Positions 1-8,234 of a stretch of DNA of 64,000 bases are shown here, piece by piece. Numbering within the stretch: the first letter of the stretch is position 1; each line of letters opens with the position of its first letter. The notes beneath the pieces are model-generated. The model saw only the letters and a list, made by a program, of their open reading frames with translations. It ran no database searches and was not told the origin of the DNA. Made by a program: the position numbers and the translations under genes. Origin of the DNA: Rhizobiaceae bacterium (GTDB lineage Bacteria; Pseudomonadota; Alphaproteobacteria; Rhizobiales; Rhizobiaceae); contig JAHBYZ010000003.1 in assembly GCA_019635695.1 (NCBI GenBank), forward strand, positions 126,001 to 190,000, read 5' to 3'.

Positions 1-259
1 GCTGGATGGCGGCCTGAAGCATCTCGCCGTCGATCGGGGACCGCCGCAATGGGCAGGTGACATGAACGCTGTGACCCGACTTTCGGACGAGCACTGCGTC
101 GTCGCGGCGCCAGCCAGCGGGCTGTCCGTCGGCCATCGCACGCGGCTTCTGCCGCGCCATGTCGATCCTACGGTCAACCTGCATCAGGCGCTTTGGCTGG
201 TTCACGCCGAAGAGGTGAAGCCCGTGGCGGTCGACGGGCGGCGCATCGCCTTCGGATAG
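1..259 (+). CDS. D-threonine aldolase / D-serine dehydratase-like protein, C-terminal part
   Basis: This is an open frame entering from the left edge (frame 2) and ending with TAG at 257-259. About 85 residues are visible. The sequence around HVDPTVNLHQ matches the C-terminal metal-binding block of the fold-type III PLP family that contains D-threonine aldolase and D-serine dehydratase. In that family a His and, two residues later, an Asp (D-threonine aldolase) or Cys (D-serine dehydratase) bind the metal. Here the pair is His-x-Asp, which favours an aldolase or related enzyme. The PLP-binding N-terminal barrel lies outside the window, so substrate is open. The next gene begins 60 bases downstream on the same strand. 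Confidence 0.7.
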   Translation, partial: LDGGLKHLAVDRGPPQWAGDMNAVTRLSDEHCVVAAPASGLSVGHRTRLLPRHVDPTVNLHQALWLVHAEEVKPVAVDGRRIAFG

Positions 260-319
260 TCGGGCGACGGTTTTGGACAGCGCGGTCGCCGCAGTGATGG
301 CACCGCTCGAAAGGGGACC

Positions 320-1465
320 ATGCAACGCGATCTGAAATTCGCCCTCGTGGGCGCCGGTTTCATCGGGCGCTCGCACGCGCTGGCGATCCATGCGGTCAAC
401 CGGACCTTTCCATCGGTGCCGATCGGCGCGAAGGCGCACATCCTTGCGGAGCTGGATGAGGGCCGCGCGCGCCGCGCCGCGGCCGAGCTGGGTTTCGACC
501 GCTGGACGACCTCGTGGGAGGAAGCGGTCGACGAAGCCGACGCCGTCGTCATCGCCGTGCCGAGCTTCATGCACCGGGCAATCGCGCTGCGCACGCTGGA
601 GCAGGGCAAGCCGCTGCTGTGCGAGAAGCCGGTGGGCCTGGCGGTTGGCGAGGCTGCCGAGTTGCATGCCGCCGCCGTCCGCACGGGGGCGCCGAATGCG
701 GTCGGCTTCACCTATGTGCGCCAGCCGGTGGTGCAGCATGCACGGCAGATCGTGCGAAGTGGGGCGCTCGGCCGCGTGCTGCACCTGCGCGGACGCCACG
801 CCGAGGACTATCTGGCCGACCCCGCCGTGCCGCACAGCTGGCGGCTCAACGCCGCGACGGCCGGGCGCTACGGGGCGCTGGGCGATCTCGGCTACCACAT
901 CATCGCCATGCTGAGGATGATCTGCGGGCCGGTCGCCGGCCTGTCGGGCGTCACCCGCACCGTGCACGCGACGCGGCCCGACCCGGCGAGCGGCGGTCAG
1001 CCGCGCGTGGTCGACAACGAGGACTACGCGGCCGCCGTGCTGCGCTTTGCGAACGGCGCCGTCGGCACCGTCGAGGCGAGCCGCATCGCCGCCGGGCGCA
1101 AGATGGACATCGCCTTCGAGATCACCTGCGAGCGCGGCACGATCGCCTTCGACGGCGAACGCATGAACGAGCTCGAAGTGTTCGAGATCGGGCAGAATCA
1201 GGCGGAGCAAGGGTTCAGGCGCATCCTCGCCAATCCGGCGCATCCCTTCTATGCCGGGTTCCTGCCCGCACCCGGCCACCAGCTCGGCTTCAACGACTTG
1301 AAGACGATCGAACTCGCCATGTTCCTGAAGGCGATCGCCGAAGGGAAGAGCGCGGAGCCAGACCTGTCCGACGCCCTGCGCATCAGCCGCATCTGCGAGG
1401 CGCTGCTCGATTCCGCCGAAAGCGGACGCTGGATAGAGAACCCCGAGGACTACGCCGGAAAATGA
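320..1465 (+). CDS. Gfo/Idh/MocA family NAD(P)-dependent dehydrogenase, MocA-like
   Basis: A 381-residue protein with the standard two-domain layout of the family. The N-terminal Rossmann fold carries GAGFIG at residues 11-16. The EKP motif at 102-104 marks the nicotinamide-side lysine, and GDLGYH at 188-193 holds the Asp and His of the catalytic site. The start ATG follows a purine-rich AAAGGGGA. Its stop overlaps the iolE start (ATGA), so the two are translationally coupled. Family members oxidise hydroxyls of inositols, inosamines and sugars. With iolE downstream and mocDEF-like genes converging on it, a role on an inositol derivative such as scyllo-inosamine or a methyl-inosose is the best inference, but the exact substrate cannot be read from sequence. 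Confidence 0.85.
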   Translation: MQRDLKFALVGAGFIGRSHALAIHAVNRTFPSVPIGAKAHILAELDEGRARRAAAELGFDRWTTSWEEAVDEADAVVIAVPSFMHRAIALRTLEQGKPLLCEKPVGLAVGEAAELHAAAVRTGAPNAVGFTYVRQPVVQHARQIVRSGALGRVLHLRGRHAEDYLADPAVPHSWRLNAATAGRYGALGDLGYHIIAMLRMICGPVAGLSGVTRTVHATRPDPASGGQPRVVDNEDYAAAVLRFANGAVGTVEASRIAAGRKMDIAFEITCERGTIAFDGERMNELEVFEIGQNQAEQGFRRILANPAHPFYAGFLPAPGHQLGFNDLKTIELAMFLKAIAEGKSAEPDLSDALRISRICEALLDSAESGRWIENPEDYAGK

Positions 1466-2373
1466 GCATCCGCATCGGCATCAATCCCATCACCTGGTCC
1501 AACGACGACGTGCCCTCGCTCGGCGGCGACACGCCGCTGGAAACCTGTCTGAGCGAGACGGCGGCGGCCGGCTTCAGGGGTACGGAGCTAGGCGGCAAAT
1601 TTCCGCGAAGCTCGTCGGAGCTCGGCCCGATTCTGTCTGCCCACGGGCTGGAGCTGGTCTCCGGCTGGTATGACGGGCGCATCCTGGAGAAGGACGTGGA
1701 CGCCGAGTTCGACGCCATCGAACCGCATCTGACCTTGCTGCGCGACCTCGGCGCGAAGCACGTCGTCTACGCCGATACGTCGCGCGGCCGCCACGACGGC
1801 ATCTTCGCGCCGATCTCGCAGCGGCCGAAGCTCGCCGACGGCGAGTGGACGTCCTATGGCCGCAAGATTACCGCGCTGGCCAGGCGCTTCGCCGACTTCG
1901 GTGTCTCCATGGCGTTCCATCACCACATGGGCACGATCGTCGAGACCGACACCGAGGTGGACCGGCTGATGGAGGTGACCGGGCCGGAGGTCGGCCTGTT
2001 GTTCGACACCGGCCACTGCCTGTTCTCGGGCGGCGACCCTGTGTCGCTGCTGGCGCGCAACATCGCCCGCGTCGTGCATTTCCACTGCAAGGACGTGCGG
2101 CCGGCCGTGATGGAGAAGGCGCGCCGCGAGGACATGAGCTTCATGGCCGCGGTTCTGGAAGGCATCTTCACCGTGCCCGGCGACGGTTCGGTCGATTTCG
2201 AGCAGCTGCTGCGGCCGCTGGCGCGGCGGGGTTATGGCGGATGGCTGGTGGTCGAGGCCGAGCAGGATCCTGCCAGGGCGCATCCGCTGACCTATGCCAC
2301 GATGGGCTACCGCAACCTGCTGGAAACGGCGCGCCGGGCGGGGTTCGAGGTGAGGCAGCGCGGCGAGGCGTGA
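1462..2373 (+). CDS. iolE: Myo-inosose-2 dehydratase (IolE/MocC family)
   Basis: A 303-residue xylose-isomerase-like TIM-barrel protein starting RIGINPITWSNDD, the usual start of IolE. Acidic and His residues likely to bind metal appear in the strand ends, for example FHHHMGT, LLFDTGH, HFHCKD and LVVEAEQDP near the C-terminus. IolE dehydrates 2-keto-myo-inositol (scyllo-inosose) to 3D-trihydroxycyclohexane-1,2-dione, the substrate of IolD. The iolC-iolD-iolB operon at 8.2-12.8 kb has no iolE between iolD and iolB, its usual place in rhizobia, so this gene probably fills that step. The alternative is MocC, a related rhizopine-catabolism protein. The start codon overlaps the preceding stop. It converges on mocF with 12 bases between stops. 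Confidence 0.82.
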   Translation: MSIRIGINPITWSNDDVPSLGGDTPLETCLSETAAAGFRGTELGGKFPRSSSELGPILSAHGLELVSGWYDGRILEKDVDAEFDAIEPHLTLLRDLGAKHVVYADTSRGRHDGIFAPISQRPKLADGEWTSYGRKITALARRFADFGVSMAFHHHMGTIVETDTEVDRLMEVTGPEVGLLFDTGHCLFSGGDPVSLLARNIARVVHFHCKDVRPAVMEKARREDMSFMAAVLEGIFTVPGDGSVDFEQLLRPLARRGYGGWLVVEAEQDPARAHPLTYATMGYRNLLETARRAGFEVRQRGEA

Positions 2374-2385
2374 AGATCCCCGGCG

Positions 2386-3612
2386 TCATGCCGACAACAG
2401 TTCTTTCAGCTTGAACTGGGGATCGCCGAGCCGGGTCACCTCCAGCGGCATCCCCGAGGCGATCAGCCTCTCGGCGAGGCGGATATCCTTCGCCACCGCC
2501 ATGTCGCGCCCGAAGCCGCTGGCCGCGACCAGCCGGTTCGTGCTGCCGAGATGGAAAAGTATGAAGCCTTCGCGCAACTCGCGATGCACGACGCTGACAC
2601 CCATTTCCGGCAGCCCGGCGATCTGGATCGTGTGATCGTACTGATCCGACCAGAACCACGGCACCGCCGTGTAGGGCTCGCCGGCCCCGAGCATGTTGCG
2701 GGCAGCGAGTTCGCCCTGCTCCTGCGCGGCACGCCACGATTCCAGCCTGATGCGACGACCGCCCGCGAGCGCCGAGGGAAACGAGCAGCAGTCGCCGGCC
2801 GCGAAGATGGCGGCGTCGGAAGTGGCGAGCATGGCATCGACGGCGATGCCGTTGTCGATCGCCAGCCCGGCTTGTTCGGCAAGCGCTACGTTTGGGGTCG
2901 AGCCGACGCCGACGAGAACGAGGTCGGCCTCCGCTTGCCTGTTCGCGGACAGGCGAATCGCCACCGATCCGGTACGCTCGTCGATGCCCAGAATCTCCCG
3001 ACCGCAAAGAATGTCGACGCCTTCGGCCGCATGAAGTTCGTGGATGTGCCCGGCGATCTCCTCTGGTACGCCGCGCATCAGGACGCGCGGGCCGCTTTCG
3101 ATCACCGTGACTTGCATTCCCTGCCGGCGCGCCAATGCGGCGACCTCGAGACCGATGAAGCCGCCGCCGACGACGGCGAGCCGGCCGCCAGCCGCAAGCC
3201 GGGCGCGCAGCGCCTCGGCATCTTCCAGCGTGCGCAGGGTGAAGATGCGGCCGTTGGATGTCGCTCCCGGAAGGAGACGAGGCCGACTGCCGGTGGCGAG
3301 CAGCAGCCGGTCGTAGGAGACGCGGCGGCCGTCGGCGAGCAAGACCTGCCGGTCATGCCGGTCGATGGACGTGGCGGCGACGCCCTTGATGAATGCGATA
3401 CCGGCCTCGGCGTAGCGCGTTTCGGCCACGATCGGCTTGTGGAGCGGTTCCCCTGCGGGCGTGGGTTTCGACAGAGGCGGGCGCTCGTAGGGCAGATGCG
3501 GCTCGTCGCCGACCAGCACGATCGGCCCGGCATGGCCGTGCTCGCGCAGCGCGAAGGCGGCGCGCACGCCGCACTCGCCGGCGCCGACGATGACGATGCG
3601 CAGCTCTGTCAT
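2386..3612 (-). CDS. mocF: NAD(P)/FAD-dependent ferredoxin reductase, MocF-like
   Basis: A 408-residue class of flavoprotein that passes electrons from NAD(P)H to a Rieske ferredoxin. An FAD-binding GxGxxG block (IVIVGAGECG) sits at residues 6-15. The second Rossmann block, LAVVGGGFIGLEVAAL, binds NAD(P)H. A late FAD block (FAAGDCCSF) contains the conserved Asp of this family. Its start overlaps the stop of the Rieske ferredoxin gene by 4 bases, and both lie behind the diiron oxygenase gene, forming an oxygenase-ferredoxin-reductase operon. That set corresponds to mocD, mocE and mocF, known from rhizopine (3-O-methyl-scyllo-inosamine) use in rhizobia. The assignment to that pathway is an inference from gene set and neighbours. 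Confidence 0.8.
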   Translation of the reverse strand: MTELRIVIVGAGECGVRAAFALREHGHAGPIVLVGDEPHLPYERPPLSKPTPAGEPLHKPIVAETRYAEAGIAFIKGVAATSIDRHDRQVLLADGRRVSYDRLLLATGSRPRLLPGATSNGRIFTLRTLEDAEALRARLAAGGRLAVVGGGFIGLEVAALARRQGMQVTVIESGPRVLMRGVPEEIAGHIHELHAAEGVDILCGREILGIDERTGSVAIRLSANRQAEADLVLVGVGSTPNVALAEQAGLAIDNGIAVDAMLATSDAAIFAAGDCCSFPSALAGGRRIRLESWRAAQEQGELAARNMLGAGEPYTAVPWFWSDQYDHTIQIAGLPEMGVSVVHRELREGFILFHLGSTNRLVAASGFGRDMAVAKDIRLAERLIASGMPLEVTRLGDPQFKLKELLSA

Positions 3613-3923
3613 GCGGGCAGCAGGTAGACCTTGCCGGCCTCAACCTTGACGGCGTGAGTCTGCAAATTCACGCAGACCGGCGCGCGCAGCGCCTCTCCGG
3701 TGCGGTAGTTGAAGCGGCCATTGTGTTTGGGGCACTCGATGGTGTCGTCCAGCACCAGCCCGTCGGCGAGGTGCACCTTCTCGTGCGTGCACTGACCGTC
3801 GGTGGCGAAGTAGAGATCGTCCGGCGAGCGGTAGATCGCGAAGGTGCGGCCGCCATGGTCGAACCGCATGACGTCCTCCGCCTCGATATCGTCGGCGTCG
3901 CAGACCTCGATCCAGCCGCTCAT
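3609..3923 (-). CDS. mocE: Rieske [2Fe-2S] ferredoxin, MocE family
   Basis: A 104-residue stand-alone Rieske ferredoxin. The cluster ligands are visible as C-T-H (near residue 44) and C-P-K-H (near residue 64), the two Cys and two His of a Rieske site. It would carry electrons from the neighbouring reductase to the diiron oxygenase. The gene overlaps both neighbours by 4 bases (ATGA type), so stoichiometric expression is likely. It is distinct from NirD at 57.6 kb, which shares the fold but serves nitrite reductase. The name MocE rests on similarity of gene set: desaturase-like oxygenase, Rieske ferredoxin and reductase beside inositol genes. Confidence 0.83.
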   Translation of the reverse strand: MSGWIEVCDADDIEAEDVMRFDHGGRTFAIYRSPDDLYFATDGQCTHEKVHLADGLVLDDTIECPKHNGRFNYRTGEALRAPVCVNLQTHAVKVEAGKVYLLPA

Positions 3924-5053
3924 GGCCGCGCCTCCGGCAGCTCTGGAGCCAGCTCGGGATGCAGTTCCCAGCGATAGGGTTTCGCCGTCGGCGGCAGCTC
4001 GCGGCGGATGAAATGCTCAGGGTCGCTGAGCTGCCGCAGGAAGGCCGGGATCATCTCGCGGTAGCCGGCCAGGATCGATGGCGTCGGCGCCGGCAGGTCG
4101 TGCGCGATCAGCGTGTGCAGGCGGGGCAGCGCGTGATAGGGCACCATCGGGAACATGTGGTGCTCCACATGGTAGTTCATGTTCCAGTAGATGAAGCGGC
4201 TGAACGGGTTCATGTAGACCGTGCGGCTGTTGAGCCGGTGGTCGATCACGTCCTCGGCCAGCCCGCCATGCTGGAGCAGTCCGGCCATGACGTGGTGCCA
4301 GGCGCCGTAGATGGACGGCAGCCCGACCAGCATCAGCGGCAGCCAGGATTGCAAAGCCAGCGCCAGCGCTATCGTCGCGGCGTAGATCGCCAGCCAGATG
4401 CGCGCGGCGAAGACGGCGCGCGGCCGTTCGCTCGGCGGCACGAAGGTCTTTTCCGCCTCGCTGACGGTGCCGGTCGCGTAGCGCAGCATGGCGGCCATCG
4501 CCTGCCAGGCGCTGAGCGCGCCGAGGAAGTCGAGCGCGATGCGGCCGAGCCGAGGCGGGCGGCGGACCGGCAGCTCCGGGTCGCGGCCGACGATGATCGT
4601 GTCGGTGTGGTGTCGCGCATGGCTCCAGCGCCAGATCGATGGGTTGCGCATGACCATGAAGCAGGCGAGCTGGTAGACCGCGTCGTTCATCCACTGGGTG
4701 CGGAAGGCGGTGCCATGGCCGCATTCGTGCCAGCGCGAATCGCTGGCCGAGCCGTAGAGCACGCCGTAGACGGCGAAGAACGGCGCGCACCACCACGTGC
4801 CCCAGAACCAGACGCCGCCGGCGGCGCTGAGCGCGAGGCCGGCGAACCAGATCAGCGTGTCGCGGATGGCCGGCCCGTCGGAGCGCTGCATCAGCTCCTT
4901 CATGGCCTTGCGCGGGATTTCGGTATGATACCACTGCGCCGCCGCAAGCCCGGTCTCGACGGCGCGGCGCGCGTCGGGGCCGGTGAGGCTGTAGTCGCGG
5001 CGCGCGGGCATGCCGGCGCCTTTTCCCGAACCCGACAAGACAGATGCGCCCAT
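3920..5053 (-). CDS. mocD: Fatty-acid-desaturase-fold diiron oxygenase, MocD-like
   Basis: A 377-residue membrane diiron enzyme. The three histidine boxes are clear: HECGH at residues 109-113, HARHH at 145-149 and HVEHH at 295-299. Hydrophobic segments flank them, as in desaturases and alkane-hydroxylase-like enzymes. The ATG at 5053 follows a strong GGAGG five bases upstream, which supports this start over an internal Met 14 codons later. With its own ferredoxin and reductase it would hydroxylate or demethylate a small substrate. MocD in Rhizobium is proposed to demethylate the O-methyl group of rhizopine, which fits the surrounding inositol genes. A lipid desaturase role is less likely because dedicated ferredoxin partners are present. 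Confidence 0.8.
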   Translation of the reverse strand: MGASVLSGSGKGAGMPARRDYSLTGPDARRAVETGLAAAQWYHTEIPRKAMKELMQRSDGPAIRDTLIWFAGLALSAAGGVWFWGTWWCAPFFAVYGVLYGSASDSRWHECGHGTAFRTQWMNDAVYQLACFMVMRNPSIWRWSHARHHTDTIIVGRDPELPVRRPPRLGRIALDFLGALSAWQAMAAMLRYATGTVSEAEKTFVPPSERPRAVFAARIWLAIYAATIALALALQSWLPLMLVGLPSIYGAWHHVMAGLLQHGGLAEDVIDHRLNSRTVYMNPFSRFIYWNMNYHVEHHMFPMVPYHALPRLHTLIAHDLPAPTPSILAGYREMIPAFLRQLSDPEHFIRRELPPTAKPYRWELHPELAPELPEARP

Positions 5054-5115
5054 TGCAACCTCCGCGATCGCCTGCCCGGGCGAACGGTCGATGACGCGGA
5101 AGCTATCTTTTCCAC

Positions 5116-5162
5116 ATCATTCTCTCAATGATCGTGCAAGAGTTTCTATCATTTGCTATCAT
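5116..5162. promoter_or_regulatory. Candidate LacI operator region between mocD and lacI-type gene
   Basis: The 130-base divergent gap holds an inverted repeat ATCATT-CTCTC-AATGAT (5116-5132) and a direct repeat of CTATCAT at 5146-5152 and 5156-5162. Both lie between the mocD start and the LacI-type regulator start. They are the only repeats noticed there and are candidates for the regulator's binding sites. Binding is inferred only from position and symmetry. Confidence 0.4.
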
Positions 5163-5183
5163 GCGCGGCGAACCGGGGCGACG

Positions 5184-6212
5184 ATGGCAGGCAGACCGAC
5201 GATCAACGATGTGGCGAAGGCGGCGGGCGTCAGTGTCGCCACCGTCGACCGCGTGCTGAACGGCCGCCTGCCGGTTCGCGAGGACACGGCGCGGCGCGTC
5301 GGCGATGCGGCGGCCGCGCTGGGCTTTCACGCGGCCGGGCTGATTGCGCAGCGCATGCGCGCCGAGCTACCGGAATACCGCTTGGGCTTCCTGCTGCTGC
5401 GGCCGAAGGACACTTTTTATCGCGCTTTCGCCGAGGAACTTGAAAAGGCCGTCGCGCAGTCGGCGCGGTTCCGCGGAGCGGCCGCCATCGACTTCACCGA
5501 GACGCTGGCGCCCGAGGAAACGGTCCGGCGTCTTGGCCGTCTCGCGGCGAAGTCGAAGGCGGTGGCGCTGGTCAGCCCCGATCACCCTGTGATTGCCGAG
5601 GCTGTCGCCGGGCTGAAGGCGAAGGGACTGCCGGTCTTCTCGCTGCTGTCGGACTTCGCGACGGGCCTGCGCGACGCTTATGTCGGGGTCGACAATCTGA
5701 AGGTGGGGCGCTCGGCTGCCTGGATGATCGCGAAGGCGGCGCGCAAGCCCGGAAAGGTCGCGCTCTTCGTCGGAAGCCATCGGTTCCACGGCCACGAACT
5801 GCGCGAGATCGGTTTTCGCGCCTATTTTCGCGAGCACGCGCCTGAGTTCACGGTGCTTGAGACGCTGGTCAATGACGAGTCCTACGCGACCACGCACGCC
5901 ATGCTGATCGATATGCTGCGGACTGGCGAGCTGGCGGGCTGCTACGTTGCCGGCGGCGGCGGCGAAGGCGCCATCTCGGCGCTGCGCGAGGTGCGGCCCG
6001 ACCCGGTGCCCGTGGTCGTCTGCAACGAGCTTTCCGCCGACCGCCGCGCCGCTATGGCAGAGGGACTGGTGACCATGGTCATCCACACGCCGCTGCAGCC
6101 GATCGCAGAAACGCTGGTCGCGCAGATGGCGCTCGCCGTCGAAAAAGGCGAGACGCACGGCGGCGGGCAGCACTTTCTGCCCTTCAGCATCCACCTGCCG
6201 GAAAGTTTGTGA
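5184..6212 (+). CDS. LacI-family transcriptional regulator
   Basis: A 342-residue regulator with the LacI helix-turn-helix at the very N-terminus (TINDVAKAAGVSVATVDRVL) and a periplasmic-binding-protein-like sensor domain afterwards. The start at 5184 was chosen because the HTH begins three residues in; an upstream in-frame ATG at 5161 would add an unusual tail. VATVDRVLNG replaces the usual VSTVSRALNG, a variant also seen in regulators of inositol and related genes. It is transcribed away from the mocDEF operon and is its most likely regulator. The ligand is probably a cyclitol or amino-cyclitol, by inference. iolG converges on it, 6 bases away. Confidence 0.85.
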   Translation: MAGRPTINDVAKAAGVSVATVDRVLNGRLPVREDTARRVGDAAAALGFHAAGLIAQRMRAELPEYRLGFLLLRPKDTFYRAFAEELEKAVAQSARFRGAAAIDFTETLAPEETVRRLGRLAAKSKAVALVSPDHPVIAEAVAGLKAKGLPVFSLLSDFATGLRDAYVGVDNLKVGRSAAWMIAKAARKPGKVALFVGSHRFHGHELREIGFRAYFREHAPEFTVLETLVNDESYATTHAMLIDMLRTGELAGCYVAGGGGEGAISALREVRPDPVPVVVCNELSADRRAAMAEGLVTMVIHTPLQPIAETLVAQMALAVEKGETHGGGQHFLPFSIHLPESL

Positions 6213-6218
6213 GCCGGC

Positions 6219-7223
6219 TTACGCCGAGATCTCCGCCACCTTTACCGCGCGGCCCTCGGCGACGGATTTCAGCGCCGCTTCCGCCAGCAGCAGCGCCGCA
6301 AGGCCGTCCGCGCCGGTGGGTGACGGTTTGGTGCCTGCCTTGAGCGCGGCGACGAGGGTGGCGATCTCGGCCGCATAGGCCTCGGTGTAGCGGGTCATGA
6401 AGAAGTCGTGCAGGGGCGGGCGGACGTAGCCGTCGGCGGTCGCCACCTCGATCGACACCGGCCGCTGGTTCTCGGCCGCCACCGCGCCCTTCGAGCCGTG
6501 CACCTCGATGCGCTGGTCGTAGCCATAGGCGGCGCGGCGCGAATTCGAGATCGAGCAGTGCTTGCCCGACGGCGTGGTCAGCGTCACCGAAGCGCTGTCG
6601 AAATCGCCGAGCCGGCCGATCTCCGGATCGACCAGCACCGAGGCGGTGGCGAACACCGTGTCCGGCTCTTCGCCGAGCAGGAAGCGCGCCATGTCGAAAT
6701 CGTGGATGGTCATGTCGCGGAAGATGCCGCCCGACGAGCGGATGAAGCCGGCCGGCGGCGGGCCGGGATCGCGCGATACGATCTGCACCATCTCGACCGT
6801 GCCGATGCGGCCCTCGTCGATGGCGCGGCGCACCGCGCGGAAATGCGGGTCGAAGCGGCGGTTGAAGCCGATCATCAGGGTCGCGCCGGTGTCCTCGACT
6901 GTCTTGAGGCATTGCCTGACGCGCGCCACCGACAGGTCGACGGGTTTTTCGCAGAAGATCGCCTTGCCGGCGCGCGCGAAGCGCTCGATCAGATCGGCGT
7001 GAGTGTCGGTAGGCGTGCAGATGGCGACCGCGTCGATGTCGCCGGCTGCCTCGATCTGGTCGATGGAGCGCACCTGCGCGCCGTAGGCCGTGGCGATGGC
7101 CTCGGCCGCCTGCGGCATCGCGTCGGCCACCGCGACGAGCTTCGCGTCGGGATTGCCGCCGATCGCCTTCGCATGGACCTTGCCGATGCGCCCGCCACCG
7201 AGAAGCGCGAACCTGACAGCCAT
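6219..7223 (-). CDS. iolG: Inositol 2-dehydrogenase
   Basis: A 334-residue Gfo/Idh/MocA dehydrogenase with GGGRIG at residues 9-14, EKP at 92-94 and the block GGIFRDMTIHDFDMAR, which carries Asp170 and His174 of the active site. This last block is typical of inositol 2-dehydrogenases. The enzyme oxidises myo-inositol at C2 to 2-keto-myo-inositol with NAD+, the first step of the Iol pathway. It is transcribed divergently from the RpiR-type regulator iolR, with an IolR-like operator in between. Of the five dehydrogenases of this family in the window, this is the best match to IolG. Confidence 0.88.
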   Translation of the reverse strand: MAVRFALLGGGRIGKVHAKAIGGNPDAKLVAVADAMPQAAEAIATAYGAQVRSIDQIEAAGDIDAVAICTPTDTHADLIERFARAGKAIFCEKPVDLSVARVRQCLKTVEDTGATLMIGFNRRFDPHFRAVRRAIDEGRIGTVEMVQIVSRDPGPPPAGFIRSSGGIFRDMTIHDFDMARFLLGEEPDTVFATASVLVDPEIGRLGDFDSASVTLTTPSGKHCSISNSRRAAYGYDQRIEVHGSKGAVAAENQRPVSIEVATADGYVRPPLHDFFMTRYTEAYAAEIATLVAALKAGTKPSPTGADGLAALLLAEAALKSVAEGRAVKVAEISA

Positions 7224-7285
7224 CTTGCCTCCTCCCGCCGGGCTAAAACCTCCACCGGCGATTTCCGGTCAAGCATTGCTTGAAT

Positions 7286-7299
7286 GGAATGAAAATTCT
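7286..7299. promoter_or_regulatory. IolR operator, near-consensus (GGAA-N6-TTCT)
   Basis: GGAA-N6-TTCT lies between the divergent iolG and iolR start codons. It differs at one base from GGAA-N6-TTCC, the motif described for the rhizobial inositol repressor IolR. A perfect copy is found upstream of iolC at 8180-8193. It probably mediates control of iolG and autoregulation of iolR. Confidence 0.6.
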
Positions 7300-7336
7300 A
7301 AAATCAGAAGAACCGAGGCGCGTCAAGGAGGCTCGC

Positions 7337-8155
7337 ATGGATGCCGGGACAGCGCCGCAGAACTTGGCCGCCTTCTTCGAGAGGCTGCGCGAAATGGGCG
7401 ACGGCCTGCCGAAGCGGCTGCGCCAATGCGCCGATCACGTTGTCGCCAACCCCGACAGGGTGGCGGTGTCGACGGTGGCCGAGCTGGCGGCCGCGGCCGG
7501 GGTGCCGCCCTCGGCCTTCATGCGCTTCTGTCAGGAGATAGGCTTTTCCGGTTTCTCGCACATGCAGAGGCTGTTTCGCGAGGACTATTCGCAGCGCTGG
7601 CCGGACTATGCGACGCGGCTGGCCAAGCTGCGCGAGGGCGGCGCCGGAACGCCTTCCGCCCTGCTCGCGGAGTTCGCCGAGGCCGGCCGAGTTTCCATCG
7701 AAAACCTGACCCGATCCGTCGATCAGCAGGTGATGGAACGTGCCGTCGACGTGCTCGCCGGGGCCGGCACCATCCATGTCGTGGGGCTGCGCCGGGCATT
7801 TCCCGTTGCAACCTATCTCGCCTATTCCTTCGAGAAGATGGGTATTGCGGCCGTTCTGCACAGCGGCGTCGGCAATCTCGACCTCGGCCACATGATGACC
7901 GCTGGCGATGCGCTGGTCGCGATCAGCTTCGCACCCTATACGCCCGATACGGTGGCGCTGGCCGATCAGGCGGCACGGCGCGGCCTGGATATCGTCGCGG
8001 TCACCGACCAGCAGACCAGTCCGCTGGCACGCCCCGGCACGGCCGCGCTGTTCGTTCCCGAGATCGATGTCGGCGCCTTCCGCGCGCTGTCTGCCACGAT
8101 GACCTTGGCAATGACGTTGTCGGTCGCGGTCGGCATGCGCCGGCGGGTGATCTAG
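7337..8155 (+). CDS. iolR: RpiR/MurR-family regulator of inositol catabolism (IolR)
   Basis: A 272-residue regulator with an N-terminal RpiR-type HTH (LAAAAGVPPSAFMRFCQEIGF) and a C-terminal SIS domain (about residues 120-255) that senses a sugar phosphate. The ATG at 7337 has AAGGAGG five bases upstream, so it is preferred over a TTG start 19 codons earlier, which would lie inside the operator. Rhizobial IolR is an RpiR repressor relieved by a late inositol-pathway intermediate. Here it sits directly upstream of iolC-iolD-iolB, with a perfect GGAA-N6-TTCC site in the gap. Confidence 0.86.
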   Translation: MDAGTAPQNLAAFFERLREMGDGLPKRLRQCADHVVANPDRVAVSTVAELAAAAGVPPSAFMRFCQEIGFSGFSHMQRLFREDYSQRWPDYATRLAKLREGGAGTPSALLAEFAEAGRVSIENLTRSVDQQVMERAVDVLAGAGTIHVVGLRRAFPVATYLAYSFEKMGIAAVLHSGVGNLDLGHMMTAGDALVAISFAPYTPDTVALADQAARRGLDIVAVTDQQTSPLARPGTAALFVPEIDVGAFRALSATMTLAMTLSVAVGMRRRVI

Positions 8156-8179
8156 CGCGTGTTGCGTTTCGGAAAAAAT

Positions 8180-8193
8180 GGAATAGAAATTCC
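8180..8193. promoter_or_regulatory. IolR operator, perfect GGAA-N6-TTCC
   Basis: GGAA-TAGAAA-TTCC is a perfect match to the reported IolR motif. It lies 41 bases before the iolC start and 24 bases after the iolR stop, in a 79-base gap. Position suggests repression of the iolCDB operon. Confidence 0.75.
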
Positions 8194-8234
8194 ACGCTCG
8201 GACTGAACGGAACCGATCGCACGAAGACCTGGCC

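Noticed and set aside
7280-7336. TTG start of iolR 19 codons upstream
   Set aside because: It lies within the IolR-like operator, while ATG 7337 has a near-perfect AAGGAGG.
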